Of a stretch of 64,000 nt of DNA, positions 46,124 to 55,240 are shown one piece after another. The notes under the pieces were generated by a model. That model was given only the letters and a program-made list of their open reading frames with translations, was not told the origin of the DNA and made no database searches. Where the stretch lies: NCBI RefSeq assembly GCF_003003175.1, contig NZ_PVTY01000008.1, forward strand, positions 1 through 64,000, read 5' to 3'. The DNA comes from Nesterenkonia sandarakina. Its GTDB lineage: Bacteria; Actinomycetota; Actinomycetes; Actinomycetales; Micrococcaceae. Made by a program: the position numbers and the translations under genes. Every line of letters starts with the position of its first letter. Position 1 is the first letter of the stretch.

Positions 46124-47839
46124 TCAGAACAGCTGGCGGAAGTTCGTCTTCGCGAGGTCGATCAGCTCATCGCCACGGCCGCTGAGCACAGTGCGCACAG
46201 CGTAGAGCGTGAACCCTTTTGCCTGCTCAGCGGTGATGTTCGGCGGCATGGAGAGCTCCTGGCGCTCGGTGACCACATCGAGCAGCGCCGGCCCGTCGTG
46301 GGCGAGGAACTCCTCGACGGCCGCCGGAAGATCTTCAGATTTCTCTACCCGGATCCCCTTGATATCCATCGCTTCGGCCACTTTGGCGAAGTTGGGATTC
46401 TTCAGGTCAGTCGCGTAATTGACGAAGCCGGCGGCCTTCATCTCCACCTCGACGAAGTTCAGCGAGGAGTTGTTGTAGACCACGGTCTTCACCGGCAGCT
46501 CGTTCTGCGTGATGGTCAGCAGCTCCCCCATCAGCATCGCCAGACCGCCGTCACCCGCGAGCGCGATCACCTGCTTCTCCGGCTCGGCCATCTGCACACC
46601 GATCCCCTGCGAGATCGCGTTCGCCATGGACCCGTGGCTGAACGACCCGATCAGCCGGCGTCGTCCGTTCATCGTCAGATACCGGCAGGCCCAGACCACC
46701 GGTGAGCCGACGTCGGGCAGGAAGATCGCGTCGTCGTCGGCTGCGTCGTTGATCAGCTTGGTCAGGTACTGCGGGTGGATCGTCCGCTTGGACGGTGTGG
46801 CCAGCGCATCGAGATCCTTGCGGGTCTTGGCGTAGTGCTTCGTCGCCCCGTCCAGGTGCCGCGAGTCCGTGTGCACATCGAGCTTCGGCAGCAGCGCCTC
46901 CACGGTGTCCTTGACCGAACCGACCAGCCCCACATCCACCGGGGTGCGCCGTCCGATCTGGGACCCGCGGATATCGACCTGCACCACCTTCGCGTCCTCG
47001 GGATAGAACTGCTGATACGGCAGGTCCGAGCCGAGCACCAGCAGCGTCTCGCAGGCCGCCATCGCCCGGTATCCGGAGGAGAAGCCGAGCAGCCCGGTCA
47101 TGCCGACGTCGTAGGGGTTGTCCCACTCCACGTGCTCCTTGCCCCGCAGCGCGTGCACGATCGGCGCCTGCAGCCGCTCGGCGATCGCCAGCAGCTCCGG
47201 GTGAGCCCCGGCAGTGCCGGCACCGGCGAGGATCGTCACGCGCTCACAGGTGTTGAGCAGCTCCGCGGCCCGGTCCAGGTCGGTATCACCGGGAATGACC
47301 CGGGACTGCATCGGGCGGATGGTCTCCGCCTCGGCCTGAACGTCGGCGAGCGCCACATCCCCGGGGATCACCAGCACCGCGACGCCGCGCTTCTCGATGG
47401 CTTCGCGCATGGCGACCCGCAGCAGCCGCGGCATCTGGTCCGCGTGGGAGACATGCTCCACGTAGACGCTGCACTCACGGAAGAGCTCCTGGGGGTGGGT
47501 CTCCTGGAAGTAGGTGGACCCGATCTCCTCGCTGGGGATGTGCGCGGCGATCGCGAGCACCGGGGTGCGCGAGCGCTGCGCGTCGAACAGCCCGTTGATC
47601 AGGTGCAGGTTGCCCGGTCCGCAGCTTCCCGCGCAGACCGCGATCTCCCCGGTGATCTGGGACTCCGCGCTGGCGGCGAAGGCGGCGGCCTCCTCATGCC
47701 GGGTCGGGACCCACTCGATGGTCCCCGCGGCGCGCAGCGCATCGGTCAGGCCGTTGAGCGAATCTCCGGAGATTCCGTAGATCCGCTGGACTCCGCTGGC
47801 GTGCAAGGTATCAACAATGTTCCGTGCGACTGTCGGCAT
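46124..47839 (-). CDS. poxB: Pyruvate dehydrogenase (quinone) / pyruvate oxidase PoxB
   Basis: Thiamine-diphosphate flavoenzyme that oxidises pyruvate to acetate and CO2, usually with membrane quinone as acceptor. The 571-residue protein has the ThDP glutamate in RHEEAAAFAASA, GSCGPGNLHLINGLFDA, the FAD region (TILAGAGTAG), and the ThDP/Mg motif GDGGLAMLMGELLTI with NNSS. The ATG at 47839 has a GGAAGGAC Shine-Dalgarno; an upstream start is not supported. Its C-terminus (TNFRQLF) fits the PoxB lipid-binding end. Confidence 0.93.
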   Translation of the reverse strand: MPTVARNIVDTLHASGVQRIYGISGDSLNGLTDALRAAGTIEWVPTRHEEAAAFAASAESQITGEIAVCAGSCGPGNLHLINGLFDAQRSRTPVLAIAAHIPSEEIGSTYFQETHPQELFRECSVYVEHVSHADQMPRLLRVAMREAIEKRGVAVLVIPGDVALADVQAEAETIRPMQSRVIPGDTDLDRAAELLNTCERVTILAGAGTAGAHPELLAIAERLQAPIVHALRGKEHVEWDNPYDVGMTGLLGFSSGYRAMAACETLLVLGSDLPYQQFYPEDAKVVQVDIRGSQIGRRTPVDVGLVGSVKDTVEALLPKLDVHTDSRHLDGATKHYAKTRKDLDALATPSKRTIHPQYLTKLINDAADDDAIFLPDVGSPVVWACRYLTMNGRRRLIGSFSHGSMANAISQGIGVQMAEPEKQVIALAGDGGLAMLMGELLTITQNELPVKTVVYNNSSLNFVEVEMKAAGFVNYATDLKNPNFAKVAEAMDIKGIRVEKSEDLPAAVEEFLAHDGPALLDVVTERQELSMPPNITAEQAKGFTLYAVRTVLSGRGDELIDLAKTNFRQLF

Positions 47840-47997
47840 AGCAGTCCTTCCCTTCAGGGTCGCCGCCGCCTGCGCACAGGCCACGGCGCGTATGACGGCA
47901 GTCTAGGACTCTGCGAGGCGCTCGCCTATGGGACGGGTCACGCCGAGGACGACGGCGGCGCCGCTTCCAGCTCCGCAGCCAGCGCCCGGACCCCACG

Positions 47998-48003
47998 TAG
48001 GCT
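47998..48003 (+). promoter_or_regulatory. -10 element TAGGCT of a probable leaderless Nudix gene promoter
   Basis: TAGGCT is followed by six bases and the ATG at 48010. The same hexamer and spacing precede dapB. Confidence 0.5.
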
Positions 48004-48009
48004 GACCCC

Positions 48010-48642
48010 ATGCCGATCCATGACTCCCCTGCTGAGCACCCCATCCTCGAGGCCAGGTCCCTGCAGTCGACGCCGATCTATGACCTGGTCGAAGAGACCT
48101 TCAGCTTCGGCAACGACGGCCAGACGCTGACCCGCGCGTTCCTGAAGCACCTCAGCGCTGTGGCCGTCCTCGCGATCGACGAGCACGACCAGGTGCTGCT
48201 GATCCGGCAGTACCGGCACCCGCTGCGGCAGAACATGTGGGAGATCCCGGCCGGACTGCTCGACGCCGAGGGTGAGCCGATGCTCGACGCCGCCGCGCGG
48301 GAGCTCCACGAGGAAGCCGACATCAGCGCCGAGACCTGGCACACCCTGGCGGACTTCCACACCAGCCCCGGCGCCTCCAATGAGGCCATCCGGATCTACC
48401 TCGCCTCCGGCATCACCGAGACCCCGGAGCATGATCAGCATGCTCGACAGGGTGAGGAGGCCGAGATCCAGAAGGCCTGGGTGCCGCTGACTGACGCGGT
48501 ACAGGCGGTGCTCACCGGTCAGATCCACAACCCCAGCGCGGTGACCGGCATCCTCGCGCTGCACGCGATCCGGACCGGTGCCGGGCAGCTGCGTGAAGCG
48601 CGTGCACCCTGGGCTGATCACCCGCGGGGCATCGCCCCCTAG
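48010..48642 (+). CDS. Nudix hydrolase, ADP-ribose pyrophosphatase type
   Basis: A 210-residue hydrolase of the ADP-ribose pyrophosphatase group, which cleaves ADP-ribose to AMP and ribose-5-phosphate. The Nudix box is visible as GEPMLDAAARELHEEADI at about residues 92-109, preceded by IRQYRHPLRQNMWEIPAGL, the classic ADPRase upstream motif, and followed by the family's SPGASNEAI loop. It is divergent from poxB and convergent with the WYL regulator. Confidence 0.9.
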   Translation: MPIHDSPAEHPILEARSLQSTPIYDLVEETFSFGNDGQTLTRAFLKHLSAVAVLAIDEHDQVLLIRQYRHPLRQNMWEIPAGLLDAEGEPMLDAAARELHEEADISAETWHTLADFHTSPGASNEAIRIYLASGITETPEHDQHARQGEEAEIQKAWVPLTDAVQAVLTGQIHNPSAVTGILALHAIRTGAGQLREARAPWADHPRGIAP

Positions 48643-48659
48643 AACGTCGACGCAGCGCC

Positions 48660-49601
48660 TCACCCTCGCGGGATGCCACCTGCGAGTTGACTCGCGAAGG
48701 TCGTTGCCCCTTCGGAGAGCTCCTCCGGGCCGAGGATCGTGAAGGGCGCATCAAAACGGGCGATCAGCGCGACCACTCCCGGCCAGGACCAGGAACCGAG
48801 GGTGAGACGACATGAGGTCGCCGTAAGCTCCTCAATCTGCCCATCGCCGACCCAGTGCGCCAGCTCGCTGACAGGTCGTTCGACGACGACCTCGCCGATA
48901 CACGGCCACCGGTCCTCACCGCTGGATCCCTTGAATCGGGCCGAGAGGAAGGCGGATGCGTCTTCAGCAGGCAGCGACCGCGGGGTGAACAGCGGGCCCG
49001 CCGGGACGCGAGGGGTCATCCGGTCCACCCGATAGATCCGCCAGTCGTCCCGGACGAGGTCCCACCCGATGAGGTACCAGAGGCCGTGTCGAGCCACCAG
49101 GGCATGTGGCTCCGTCTGGCGCGGCACGCTCTCCCGGTAGTCGAAGCGCAGCACTCGGTGTTCCCTCACCGCCGCGCTGACTGACTCCAGCACGGTGGGG
49201 TCCAATGGACTCGCCGCGCGGGGCACTGAGAAGCGGATGCCGTCGACTCGATGGCGCAGTCGCGAAGGCATCACCTGCCTCACCGTCGCCAGTGCCCGAT
49301 CGGCTGCCTCCTCGATGTCCACCCCCGAACCCGCGGCGCTCTGCAGGGCCACCGCGATCGCCACGGCCTGATCGTCGTCGAATCGCAGCGGCGGCAGTTC
49401 AGACCCCGGTACCAGTCGGTACCCTCCGTCGGGCCCCTTGTACGCCTTGATCTCGTAGCCGAGTTCACGCAGCCGCTCGACGTCGCGGCGCACCGTTCGC
49501 GACGAGACCTCCAGACGCTCGGCGAGCAGCTGACCTGACCAGTCGCGCCGGGCCTGCAGCAGCGAGAGCAACGTCAGCCTCCGGGAAGTACTGCCTGTCA
49601 T
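48660..49601 (-). CDS. HTH/WYL-domain transcriptional regulator (YafY-type)
   Basis: A 313-residue regulator with an N-terminal HTH_11 (RRDWSGQLLAERLEVSSRTVRRDVERLRELGY) and a WYL ligand domain (HRVLRFDYRE, ARHGLWYLIGWDLVRDDWRIYRVDRM). The ATG at 49601 is preceded by GATAAT and seven bases. It is divergent from the VOC-family gene, a common pairing in which the WYL regulator controls its neighbour. Confidence 0.88.
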   Translation of the reverse strand: MTGSTSRRLTLLSLLQARRDWSGQLLAERLEVSSRTVRRDVERLRELGYEIKAYKGPDGGYRLVPGSELPPLRFDDDQAVAIAVALQSAAGSGVDIEEAADRALATVRQVMPSRLRHRVDGIRFSVPRAASPLDPTVLESVSAAVREHRVLRFDYRESVPRQTEPHALVARHGLWYLIGWDLVRDDWRIYRVDRMTPRVPAGPLFTPRSLPAEDASAFLSARFKGSSGEDRWPCIGEVVVERPVSELAHWVGDGQIEELTATSCRLTLGSWSWPGVVALIARFDAPFTILGPEELSEGATTFASQLAGGIPRG

Positions 49602-49711
49602 GCGATCGATTATCCACCGAGTAGAGGACACAAACTGACCTTTACTGGTGTGATTCTGGGCCTCAGACGGACGACCTGTTCGTCCAAGAGCATGAAGGAA
49701 GGGACCATTCC

Positions 49712-50179
49712 ATGAGCATCCAGACCACGCCCCACCTGAACTTCCGCGGCACCGCACGCACGGCCTTGGAGTTCTATCAGAGCATCTTCGGCGGCCACCT
49801 CACCGTGGTCACCTACGGCAGCCTCGGCATGCCGCAGGACGCCCCGGGAGCAGACAAAGTCGTCTTCGGTCAGCTCGAGAGTGCACCTGGTTTCCGCGTG
49901 ATGGCCTATGACATCCCCGGCGAAGATTCCCCCGAGATCGACCACACCGCGGGATCAACCCGTCGCGAGAACGGGATCACGATCACCGACCGATCCTTCT
50001 TCCTCAGCGTTCGGGGCGAGACCTTGGAGGAAGTCACCTCGTGCTGGGAGCGGCTCGCTGCCGACGCGGTCATCGTCGAGCCGCTCGCCGCCTCCGCGTG
50101 GACACTGGGGTTCGGAATGCTGACCGATCGATTTGGTGTGACCTGGGTGATCGACGTCGCGACACCGACCGCTGGGTGA
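49712..50179 (+). CDS. VOC-family protein (PhnB/glyoxalase-like)
   Basis: A 155-residue vicinal-oxygen-chelate-fold protein with PHLNFRGTARTALEFYQSIFGG at the N-terminus and LGFGMLTDRFGVTWVIDV at the C-terminus, the PhnB-like subgroup. Most such proteins are metal-binding and of unknown substrate. An AAGGAAGGG Shine-Dalgarno precedes the ATG. It is paired with the divergent WYL regulator. Confidence 0.85.
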   Translation: MSIQTTPHLNFRGTARTALEFYQSIFGGHLTVVTYGSLGMPQDAPGADKVVFGQLESAPGFRVMAYDIPGEDSPEIDHTAGSTRRENGITITDRSFFLSVRGETLEEVTSCWERLAADAVIVEPLAASAWTLGFGMLTDRFGVTWVIDVATPTAG

Positions 50180-50309
50180 ACCGTCGCTGCAAGCCCGGAT
50201 GGGGCACGGTCTTGGTGCCGGGGCCCCATCCGGGCACGTGGATGAGCGGCTCGGACGCGGGCTCGAACGGTGGGCAGAGAACCCTTGACCGCTTCTCGCC
50301 AGAGTCCTA

Positions 50310-50331
50310 GCGTGTAAGCAACTCCTTACGC
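50310..50331 (+). promoter_or_regulatory. Candidate ArsR operator upstream of the ArsR/AHSA1 operon
   Basis: GCGTGTAAG and CTTACGC flank a six-base spacer, giving the imperfect palindrome GTAAG-N6-CTTAC 14 bases upstream of the TTG start. A site of this form at this place fits autoregulation by the ArsR-type protein. Confidence 0.5.
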
Positions 50332-50344
50332 ATTGGAGGTGCTC

Positions 50345-50755
50345 TTGCCACCCAAGGACCCGTTGAGCGTCACCTTCAGCGCCCTGGCCGATCCCACCCG
50401 CCGGGACATCCTGAACAGGCTCCGACGTCAGCCGCTCACCGTGAGCGATCTCGCCCAGCACTACCCGATGAGCCGCGCCGCGGTCTCCCAGCACCTCTCG
50501 GTCCTGGAACGCGCCGAGCTGGTGCGCCGCAACCGACGCGGGCAGTGGATCGACTGCTCCATCACCCCGGCATCGCTGGATGAGGCCGCCCAGTGGATCG
50601 AACAGCAGCGCGCCGCATGGAACGAGCGGCTGGATCGCCTCCAGGACTACCTCAGCGCCGCGCACCCACCCGCGAATGCACCTTCAGAACCAGCCGAAGA
50701 CCCACCCACCAACCCACCCCCAGAAACATCGTCACAGGAAGGCGAAGAACAATGA
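50345..50755 (+). CDS. ArsR-family regulator (SRPBCC-linked)
   Basis: A 136-residue winged-helix repressor (VTFSALADPTRRDILNRL, VSDLAQHYPMSRAAVSQHLSVLERAELVRRNRRGQW). No metal-binding cysteines are present, so it belongs to the non-metal group that pairs with AHSA1/SRPBCC proteins. The TTG at 50345 is five bases after a perfect GGAGG; an in-frame TTG at 50333 would lack a binding site. The last ~35 residues are a Pro/Glu-rich tail. Its stop overlaps the next start (ATGA). Confidence 0.87.
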   Translation: MPPKDPLSVTFSALADPTRRDILNRLRRQPLTVSDLAQHYPMSRAAVSQHLSVLERAELVRRNRRGQWIDCSITPASLDEAAQWIEQQRAAWNERLDRLQDYLSAAHPPANAPSEPAEDPPTNPPPETSSQEGEEQ

Positions 50756-51204
50756 GCGACACCACCACCACAGGATTCACCCTGGTCAGGACGTTCCCGG
50801 CGACTCCGGAGCAGATCTGGTCCGCGTGGACGAACCCCGATGAAATCGCGCAGTGGTTCCACCCAGAGGGTCTCTCGACCCCGCGCGATTCAGTCCACAT
50901 GGACCTCCGTGTGGGCGGTCGCTACACCTACACGATGGTCAATGAGGCTGACGGCGACGAATACCCCACCGGCGGCGTCTACCGCGAGGTCTCACCCTTC
51001 GAACGCCTGGTCTTCACCTGGGACGACCCGGGCAGCGATCCCCAAGGATCTCCACTGATCACGGTGACGCTGACCCCCACCGCGGACGGCACGGAACTGA
51101 CCTTCGAACTGCGCGGAGCTGAAGGCGCACGGGGGGACGACGGCATCTACGACGGCTGGGACAGCGCGCTCAACGTGCTGGAGGGGCACCTCAGCAAGGG
51201 CTGA
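50752..51204 (+). CDS. SRPBCC / AHSA1-family protein
   Basis: A 150-residue START-like-fold protein with the family's ATPEQIWSAWTNPDEIAQWFHPEG and GGRYTYTM, and the C-terminal YDGWDSALNVLEGHL. AHSA1-like bacterial proteins are usually the partner gene of a small ArsR regulator; their ligand is unknown. Translation is coupled to the ArsR gene by a four-base overlap. Confidence 0.88.
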   Translation: MSDTTTTGFTLVRTFPATPEQIWSAWTNPDEIAQWFHPEGLSTPRDSVHMDLRVGGRYTYTMVNEADGDEYPTGGVYREVSPFERLVFTWDDPGSDPQGSPLITVTLTPTADGTELTFELRGAEGARGDDGIYDGWDSALNVLEGHLSKG

Positions 51205-51291
51205 ACGACGACCGGTGCTATCTAGAATCGGGCTCGGCCCACGCAGAACTAGCAGAACCTCTCGAACGGCATTCGCGCTGTGCGGAAGCGC

Positions 51292-51671
51292 CTACCAGCA
51301 ACTCATGATGGCAGGCTCACCGTTGCGATACTCAGAGATGAATTTATCGACCGACGCGAGCCAATCGATGTGCGAGCCAGCCTGGACAGCACTTTCGATG
51401 GTTGCCCTCTTGGGGTAAGCCGTCCAGACGCCAGGCTCAAGAGCCACATGGGTCGCGCCGACGCCAGGGTCTGAAGACACCACAACGGACTTGTCTTGCC
51501 CTGGATCGGATCAACGACCCCTCGAACAACTATCCGACGAGTCTGATGCATAGTCTCTTGACCGAAGGCGATCTTCCCAATACCTGCTGAGACTCCGACT
51601 AACCAAGTGCACAATTTAACGCGACAATCGACTTCGTTATGATCCGATCCCTGGACATTCCACGAATGCAA
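51292..51671 (-). pseudogene. Decayed gene of unknown family next to the HelD gene
   Basis: On the minus strand, about 60 residues in one frame (from ATG 51671; SAGIGKIAFGQETMHQTRRI, then VVDPIQGKTSPL) appear to continue after a shift near 51485 in another frame as VVVSSDPGVGATHVALEPG and DWLASVDKFISEYRNGEPAIMSCW, ending at 51292. The continuity of sense across the shift suggests a broken gene rather than chance. I recognise no family. Composition is AT-rich like the neighbouring helicase gene. The rest of the 539-base gap 51205-51743 holds the HelD promoter and nothing else I can identify. Confidence 0.35.
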
Positions 51672-51743
51672 CTCACCATGTCAGTGTCACCTCTTAGAAT
51701 GAGCCCGGTCACACCGATAGACACCGATTAGAGGGATCGCAAT

Positions 51744-54110
51744 ATGGCTGTTGGAAAAAATGTCGAGGATATCCAGTTAGAACAGGACTACTTCGACAAT
51801 GCGATGGACGTCCACCGAGCCAAAATCGAGCATCGAGATGGAAGCTACGGTTCTGTCGCCACTGCCGCCGATCGGAGGGCACTCAAGACCGGGTACGACA
51901 AGCTCACCCCACTCGGAGAGGATTCGGCTGTCGCGTTCGCGCGAATGACCCTCGAGGACGGACGCACGCACTACATCGGCAACACCCTGATCAGTGACAA
52001 CCAAGAGATCCTTGTGATCAATTGGCGCACAAGAGTTGCGAGCAGATACTACGAGTCATCTCCCGAAGATCCCATGAGCGTCAGCTGGAAGCGCGCGTTC
52101 GATACTCGGGGAAACAGAATCGAGTCACTTCAAGACACGCTTCTCGCTGAACTCAGGGAGAAGATCGAGAAGCTTCCTGGCAAGGTGCACGTCGACGACG
52201 CGTTGTTGAACAGCCTGTCCTCCTCCCGCGACGGGACCATGCGCGACATTGTCAGGACAATTCAAGCAGCACAGAACAAAATCCTCCGCACCGATAAGGA
52301 CACGCTTCTCGTCGTTCAGGGCGGCCCCGGTACAGGCAAGACCGCCGTCGCACTCCATCGAGCCTCTTGGCTGCTCTACCAGTACCAGGACTCACTCCGT
52401 CCAGAAGAACTCATGGTCGTTGGTCCCAACCCGGCCTTTACGAAGTACATCAAGGACGTGCTTCCGGGCCTCGGCGATCAGCACGTCGTGCAAACATCGA
52501 TTCAGCAGATGCTTCAGCGGGACTTGAAAGTTCGCGGCATAGAGACGGACTACGTCGCCCGCCTCAAAGGCTCCGCAGAAATGGCAGACGTGATCGCCGA
52601 AGGACTTAATGACCGCATCAAACGGCCCACCGGACCACTCCGCATTCGACGGCGCAATTCGGCATCCACCATCAACCTTCTCCCCGAGACTGTGACGGAG
52701 GATATTGAGTCCCTGCGCGGTGAGTACTACGGCATCGGTCGCGAGAAGCTCAAGGAACGAATCATTGAACACTGTGCAGCCGAGCTGGCAGGTGTCAGAG
52801 GCGACGCCGCTCTCATTGTCGATCCCCGCTCTGTGGACTCTGAGGTCAACAAGCTCTGGCCGCAGCTTTCAGCCACTCAGTACGTTCGAGAACTGTTTGG
52901 ATCCAAGATTCGGCTGACGAGTGCTGGAGGAAAACACCTTGACGCATCCTCCATTGAAGCGCTTTACCGACCTGTGGCGGAAAGAATATCGGACGAACCA
53001 TGGACCGTGGCAGACCTCGGTCTGATCGATGAAGCCGCCTCGAACATCAACCCCCGCCAAGACGAATGGGAGCACATCGTCGTGGATGAGGCGCAGGACC
53101 TTTCTCCCATGCAGATCTTTGCCCTTCGACGGCGCTCGAAGAATGGGTCAATGACACTGGTCGGTGACATCGCGCAGTCAACTGGGCCCTTCGCACGGAA
53201 CAGCTGGAGCGACATCATCGATGGCATCCGCATGAATGCCCCCGTTCACGAGGCCACCCTCGAACACGGGTACAGAGTCCCACGGGAGGTCTATGCGATC
53301 GCACAGGAGCTACTCCCTCAGGCGGCCCCCGACATCAAGGCACCAACGATCGTTCGTGAAGCACAGGCGGAACCGGAACTCTTCGTCGTGGCCCACACGC
53401 AAGTTGCCAACGAGGTCGCACAAGTGGCCAGTCACCACAGTGCCAAGGGCAGGTTCGTGGGTGTCATTGCTCCTGCCGAGCAGTGGGACGCCATCACTGC
53501 GGCATTCGACGGACTGGAGCTCCAATGGACCGATTCATCGACCGGCGGATTGGGGAGATCTATAAACCTCGTCACGCCAGAGTCGTCCAAGGGGCTGGAG
53601 TTCGATGCGGTTGTCGTCGTGGCACCACAAACGATTTTGGAGCAAGACAATGGGGCCCGTCTGCTGTACATCGCCCTGACTCGCACGACCAGTCGACTGG
53701 ATGTGATCGCTCCTTCCGGCGAGATTCCCGCAATCATCGGGGACGCCTTCAAGCACGTCACTGTCATCGATGAGCCGGAGCTGGAAGAGTACGAAGACGT
53801 TGAGGAAACGGAACCCGATCCCGGGTTTGGAGGCCTTGATGACGAATTGACCATCACTGCCTCATCCCGTGCTTCAACCCCCTCACCGACCCCTGCGGAT
53901 ATTCAAGCGCAAATGAACTTCGGTAAGCCATTCCCACGGTCGAGATCTCAGGCCACCAACGAAAGCCTGGAAACCGAGAGCATCGAACTGAACAAATGGG
54001 AAGAAGATCTGGTAGAGCGCAATGCGGGCTATCTGCTTGAGACGCTCCAGGGCTTCTATCAGCTCAGACTGCAACGCAGAATTGTGGAGGAAGTTCTAAA
54101 ACGGCTATAA
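51744..54110 (+). CDS. HelD-type RNA polymerase-recycling ATPase (UvrD-like superfamily 1)
   Basis: A 788-residue UvrD-like motor related to HelD/HelR, which binds RNA polymerase and pushes out DNA and, in some actinobacteria, rifamycin. It has an N-terminal helical arm (EDIQLEQDYFDNAMDVHRAKIEHRDG), Walker A GGPGTGKT at 193-200, Walker B VVDEAQDLSP near 450, and motif VI ALTRTTSRLDVI near 645. The last ~125 residues are acidic and end in a helical segment. A TAGAAT box at 51694 and GAGGGA before the ATG are visible. It is visibly AT-richer than flanking genes, suggesting transfer. No rifamycin-associated palindrome is seen upstream. Confidence 0.87.
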   Translation: MAVGKNVEDIQLEQDYFDNAMDVHRAKIEHRDGSYGSVATAADRRALKTGYDKLTPLGEDSAVAFARMTLEDGRTHYIGNTLISDNQEILVINWRTRVASRYYESSPEDPMSVSWKRAFDTRGNRIESLQDTLLAELREKIEKLPGKVHVDDALLNSLSSSRDGTMRDIVRTIQAAQNKILRTDKDTLLVVQGGPGTGKTAVALHRASWLLYQYQDSLRPEELMVVGPNPAFTKYIKDVLPGLGDQHVVQTSIQQMLQRDLKVRGIETDYVARLKGSAEMADVIAEGLNDRIKRPTGPLRIRRRNSASTINLLPETVTEDIESLRGEYYGIGREKLKERIIEHCAAELAGVRGDAALIVDPRSVDSEVNKLWPQLSATQYVRELFGSKIRLTSAGGKHLDASSIEALYRPVAERISDEPWTVADLGLIDEAASNINPRQDEWEHIVVDEAQDLSPMQIFALRRRSKNGSMTLVGDIAQSTGPFARNSWSDIIDGIRMNAPVHEATLEHGYRVPREVYAIAQELLPQAAPDIKAPTIVREAQAEPELFVVAHTQVANEVAQVASHHSAKGRFVGVIAPAEQWDAITAAFDGLELQWTDSSTGGLGRSINLVTPESSKGLEFDAVVVVAPQTILEQDNGARLLYIALTRTTSRLDVIAPSGEIPAIIGDAFKHVTVIDEPELEEYEDVEETEPDPGFGGLDDELTITASSRASTPSPTPADIQAQMNFGKPFPRSRSQATNESLETESIELNKWEEDLVERNAGYLLETLQGFYQLRLQRRIVEEVLKRL

Positions 54111-54125
54111 CCACCGGCACGCAAA

Positions 54126-54160
54126 TATGCCCCACCTGCGCTAGCAACAGGTGGGGCATA
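54126..54160. terminator. Bidirectional hairpin terminator between the HelD gene and ku
   Basis: TATGCCCCACCTG (54126-54138) pairs perfectly with CAGGTGGGGCATA (54148-54160), a 13-base-pair stem with a nine-base loop. It begins 15 bases after the HelD stop. AT-rich sequence surrounds it on both sides. Confidence 0.85.
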
Positions 54161-54265
54161 ATGCACCTCTAGGGAGAGATGATTACAACGTACCATACGT
54201 AATTAATGCTACGTCGCCGCGCCAAGTAGCGCCAAGCGATCATTCTGGTTCGATAGAGATATCAC

Positions 54266-55180
54266 CTAACTGGCCTTCTTCTTCTCACCTGAACCTTTAT
54301 CGCTGGAATCACCCTTCGAGGCACCCGACTGCTTCTTCGATCCTCCACCCTTCGATGACCCCTTCGACCCGGACTCCCCCGCGCCCTTGCCCGAACTCTT
54401 CCGCCGCGAATCTACCGACTGCTTCAGCGCCTCCATGAGGTCGATGACGTTGCCGTCGCCGTCGTCCTCGTCTTCGAGATTCCCGAAGGTCGCGTCGGTG
54501 TCGATGTCCTCGCCGTGGGCGAGCTTCTCCTCCACCAGGGTGTGCAGCTGGTCCTGGTATTCGTCCTTGAACCGCTCCGGGTCGAAGTCCTCGGCGTAGG
54601 AGTCCACCAGCGAGGTGGCCATCTCCTGTTCCTTCTTGGTCAGCCGCGACTTCGGTACCTCGAACTCGGGTTCGCGCAGCTCATCGGCCCAGCGCAGCCC
54701 CTGCAGCACGATCACGTCGTTGCGGACTCGCAGCACGCCGAGCCGGGTCTTGCTGCGCAGCGTGAACGTCACGATCGCGACCCGGGAGGACTCCTCCAGG
54801 GTCTTGCGCAGCAGCACGTAGGCCTTCGCGGACTTGCCCGAGGGCTCCAGGTAGTAGGACTTGTCCAGCACCATGGAGTCGATCTGCTCCTCGGGCACGA
54901 ACTGCTCCACCGCGATCTCCTTGGAGTCATCTGCGGGCAGCTCGCCGAGCTCCTGCTTGGTCAGGATCACCGAGGACTCCCCAGAGTCATAGGCCTTGTC
55001 GATGTCCTTGTAGTCGACCTTCTCGCCGCAGACCTCGCAGTGGCGCTCGTAGCGGATCCGGCCGCCGTCGTCCTCATGGACCTGATGCAGAGACAGATCA
55101 TGGCTCTGCGTGGCCGAATACAGCTTGATCGGCACCGTCACCAACCCGAAAGACACTTCGCCAGACCAGATCGCCCGCAT
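54266..55180 (-). CDS. ku: Non-homologous end-joining protein Ku
   Basis: Binds double-strand break ends and recruits ligase LigD. The 304-residue protein opens with RAIWSGEVSFGLVTVPIKLYSAT, the bacterial Ku start, has CEVCG near residue 50, and the core LRKTLEESSRVAIVTF and EEQIDSMVLDKSYYLEPSG. The last ~50 residues are a Lys/Ser/Gly-rich basic tail of the kind that lets actinobacterial Ku bind and thread along DNA. No ligD gene is in this window, so its partner must lie elsewhere. Confidence 0.96.
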   Translation of the reverse strand: MRAIWSGEVSFGLVTVPIKLYSATQSHDLSLHQVHEDDGGRIRYERHCEVCGEKVDYKDIDKAYDSGESSVILTKQELGELPADDSKEIAVEQFVPEEQIDSMVLDKSYYLEPSGKSAKAYVLLRKTLEESSRVAIVTFTLRSKTRLGVLRVRNDVIVLQGLRWADELREPEFEVPKSRLTKKEQEMATSLVDSYAEDFDPERFKDEYQDQLHTLVEEKLAHGEDIDTDATFGNLEDEDDGDGNVIDLMEALKQSVDSRRKSSGKGAGESGSKGSSKGGGSKKQSGASKGDSSDKGSGEKKKAS

Positions 55181-55240
55181 GGGTCACTCCTGTAGTTGAT
55201 CGTGAACACCCGTAGCCCCATGACATCACAGCCACCTGGG

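Noticed and set aside
51694-51743. Rifamycin-associated palindrome upstream of the HelD-type gene
   Set aside because: I looked for an inverted repeat between the TAGAAT box and the start codon and upstream; none is visible.
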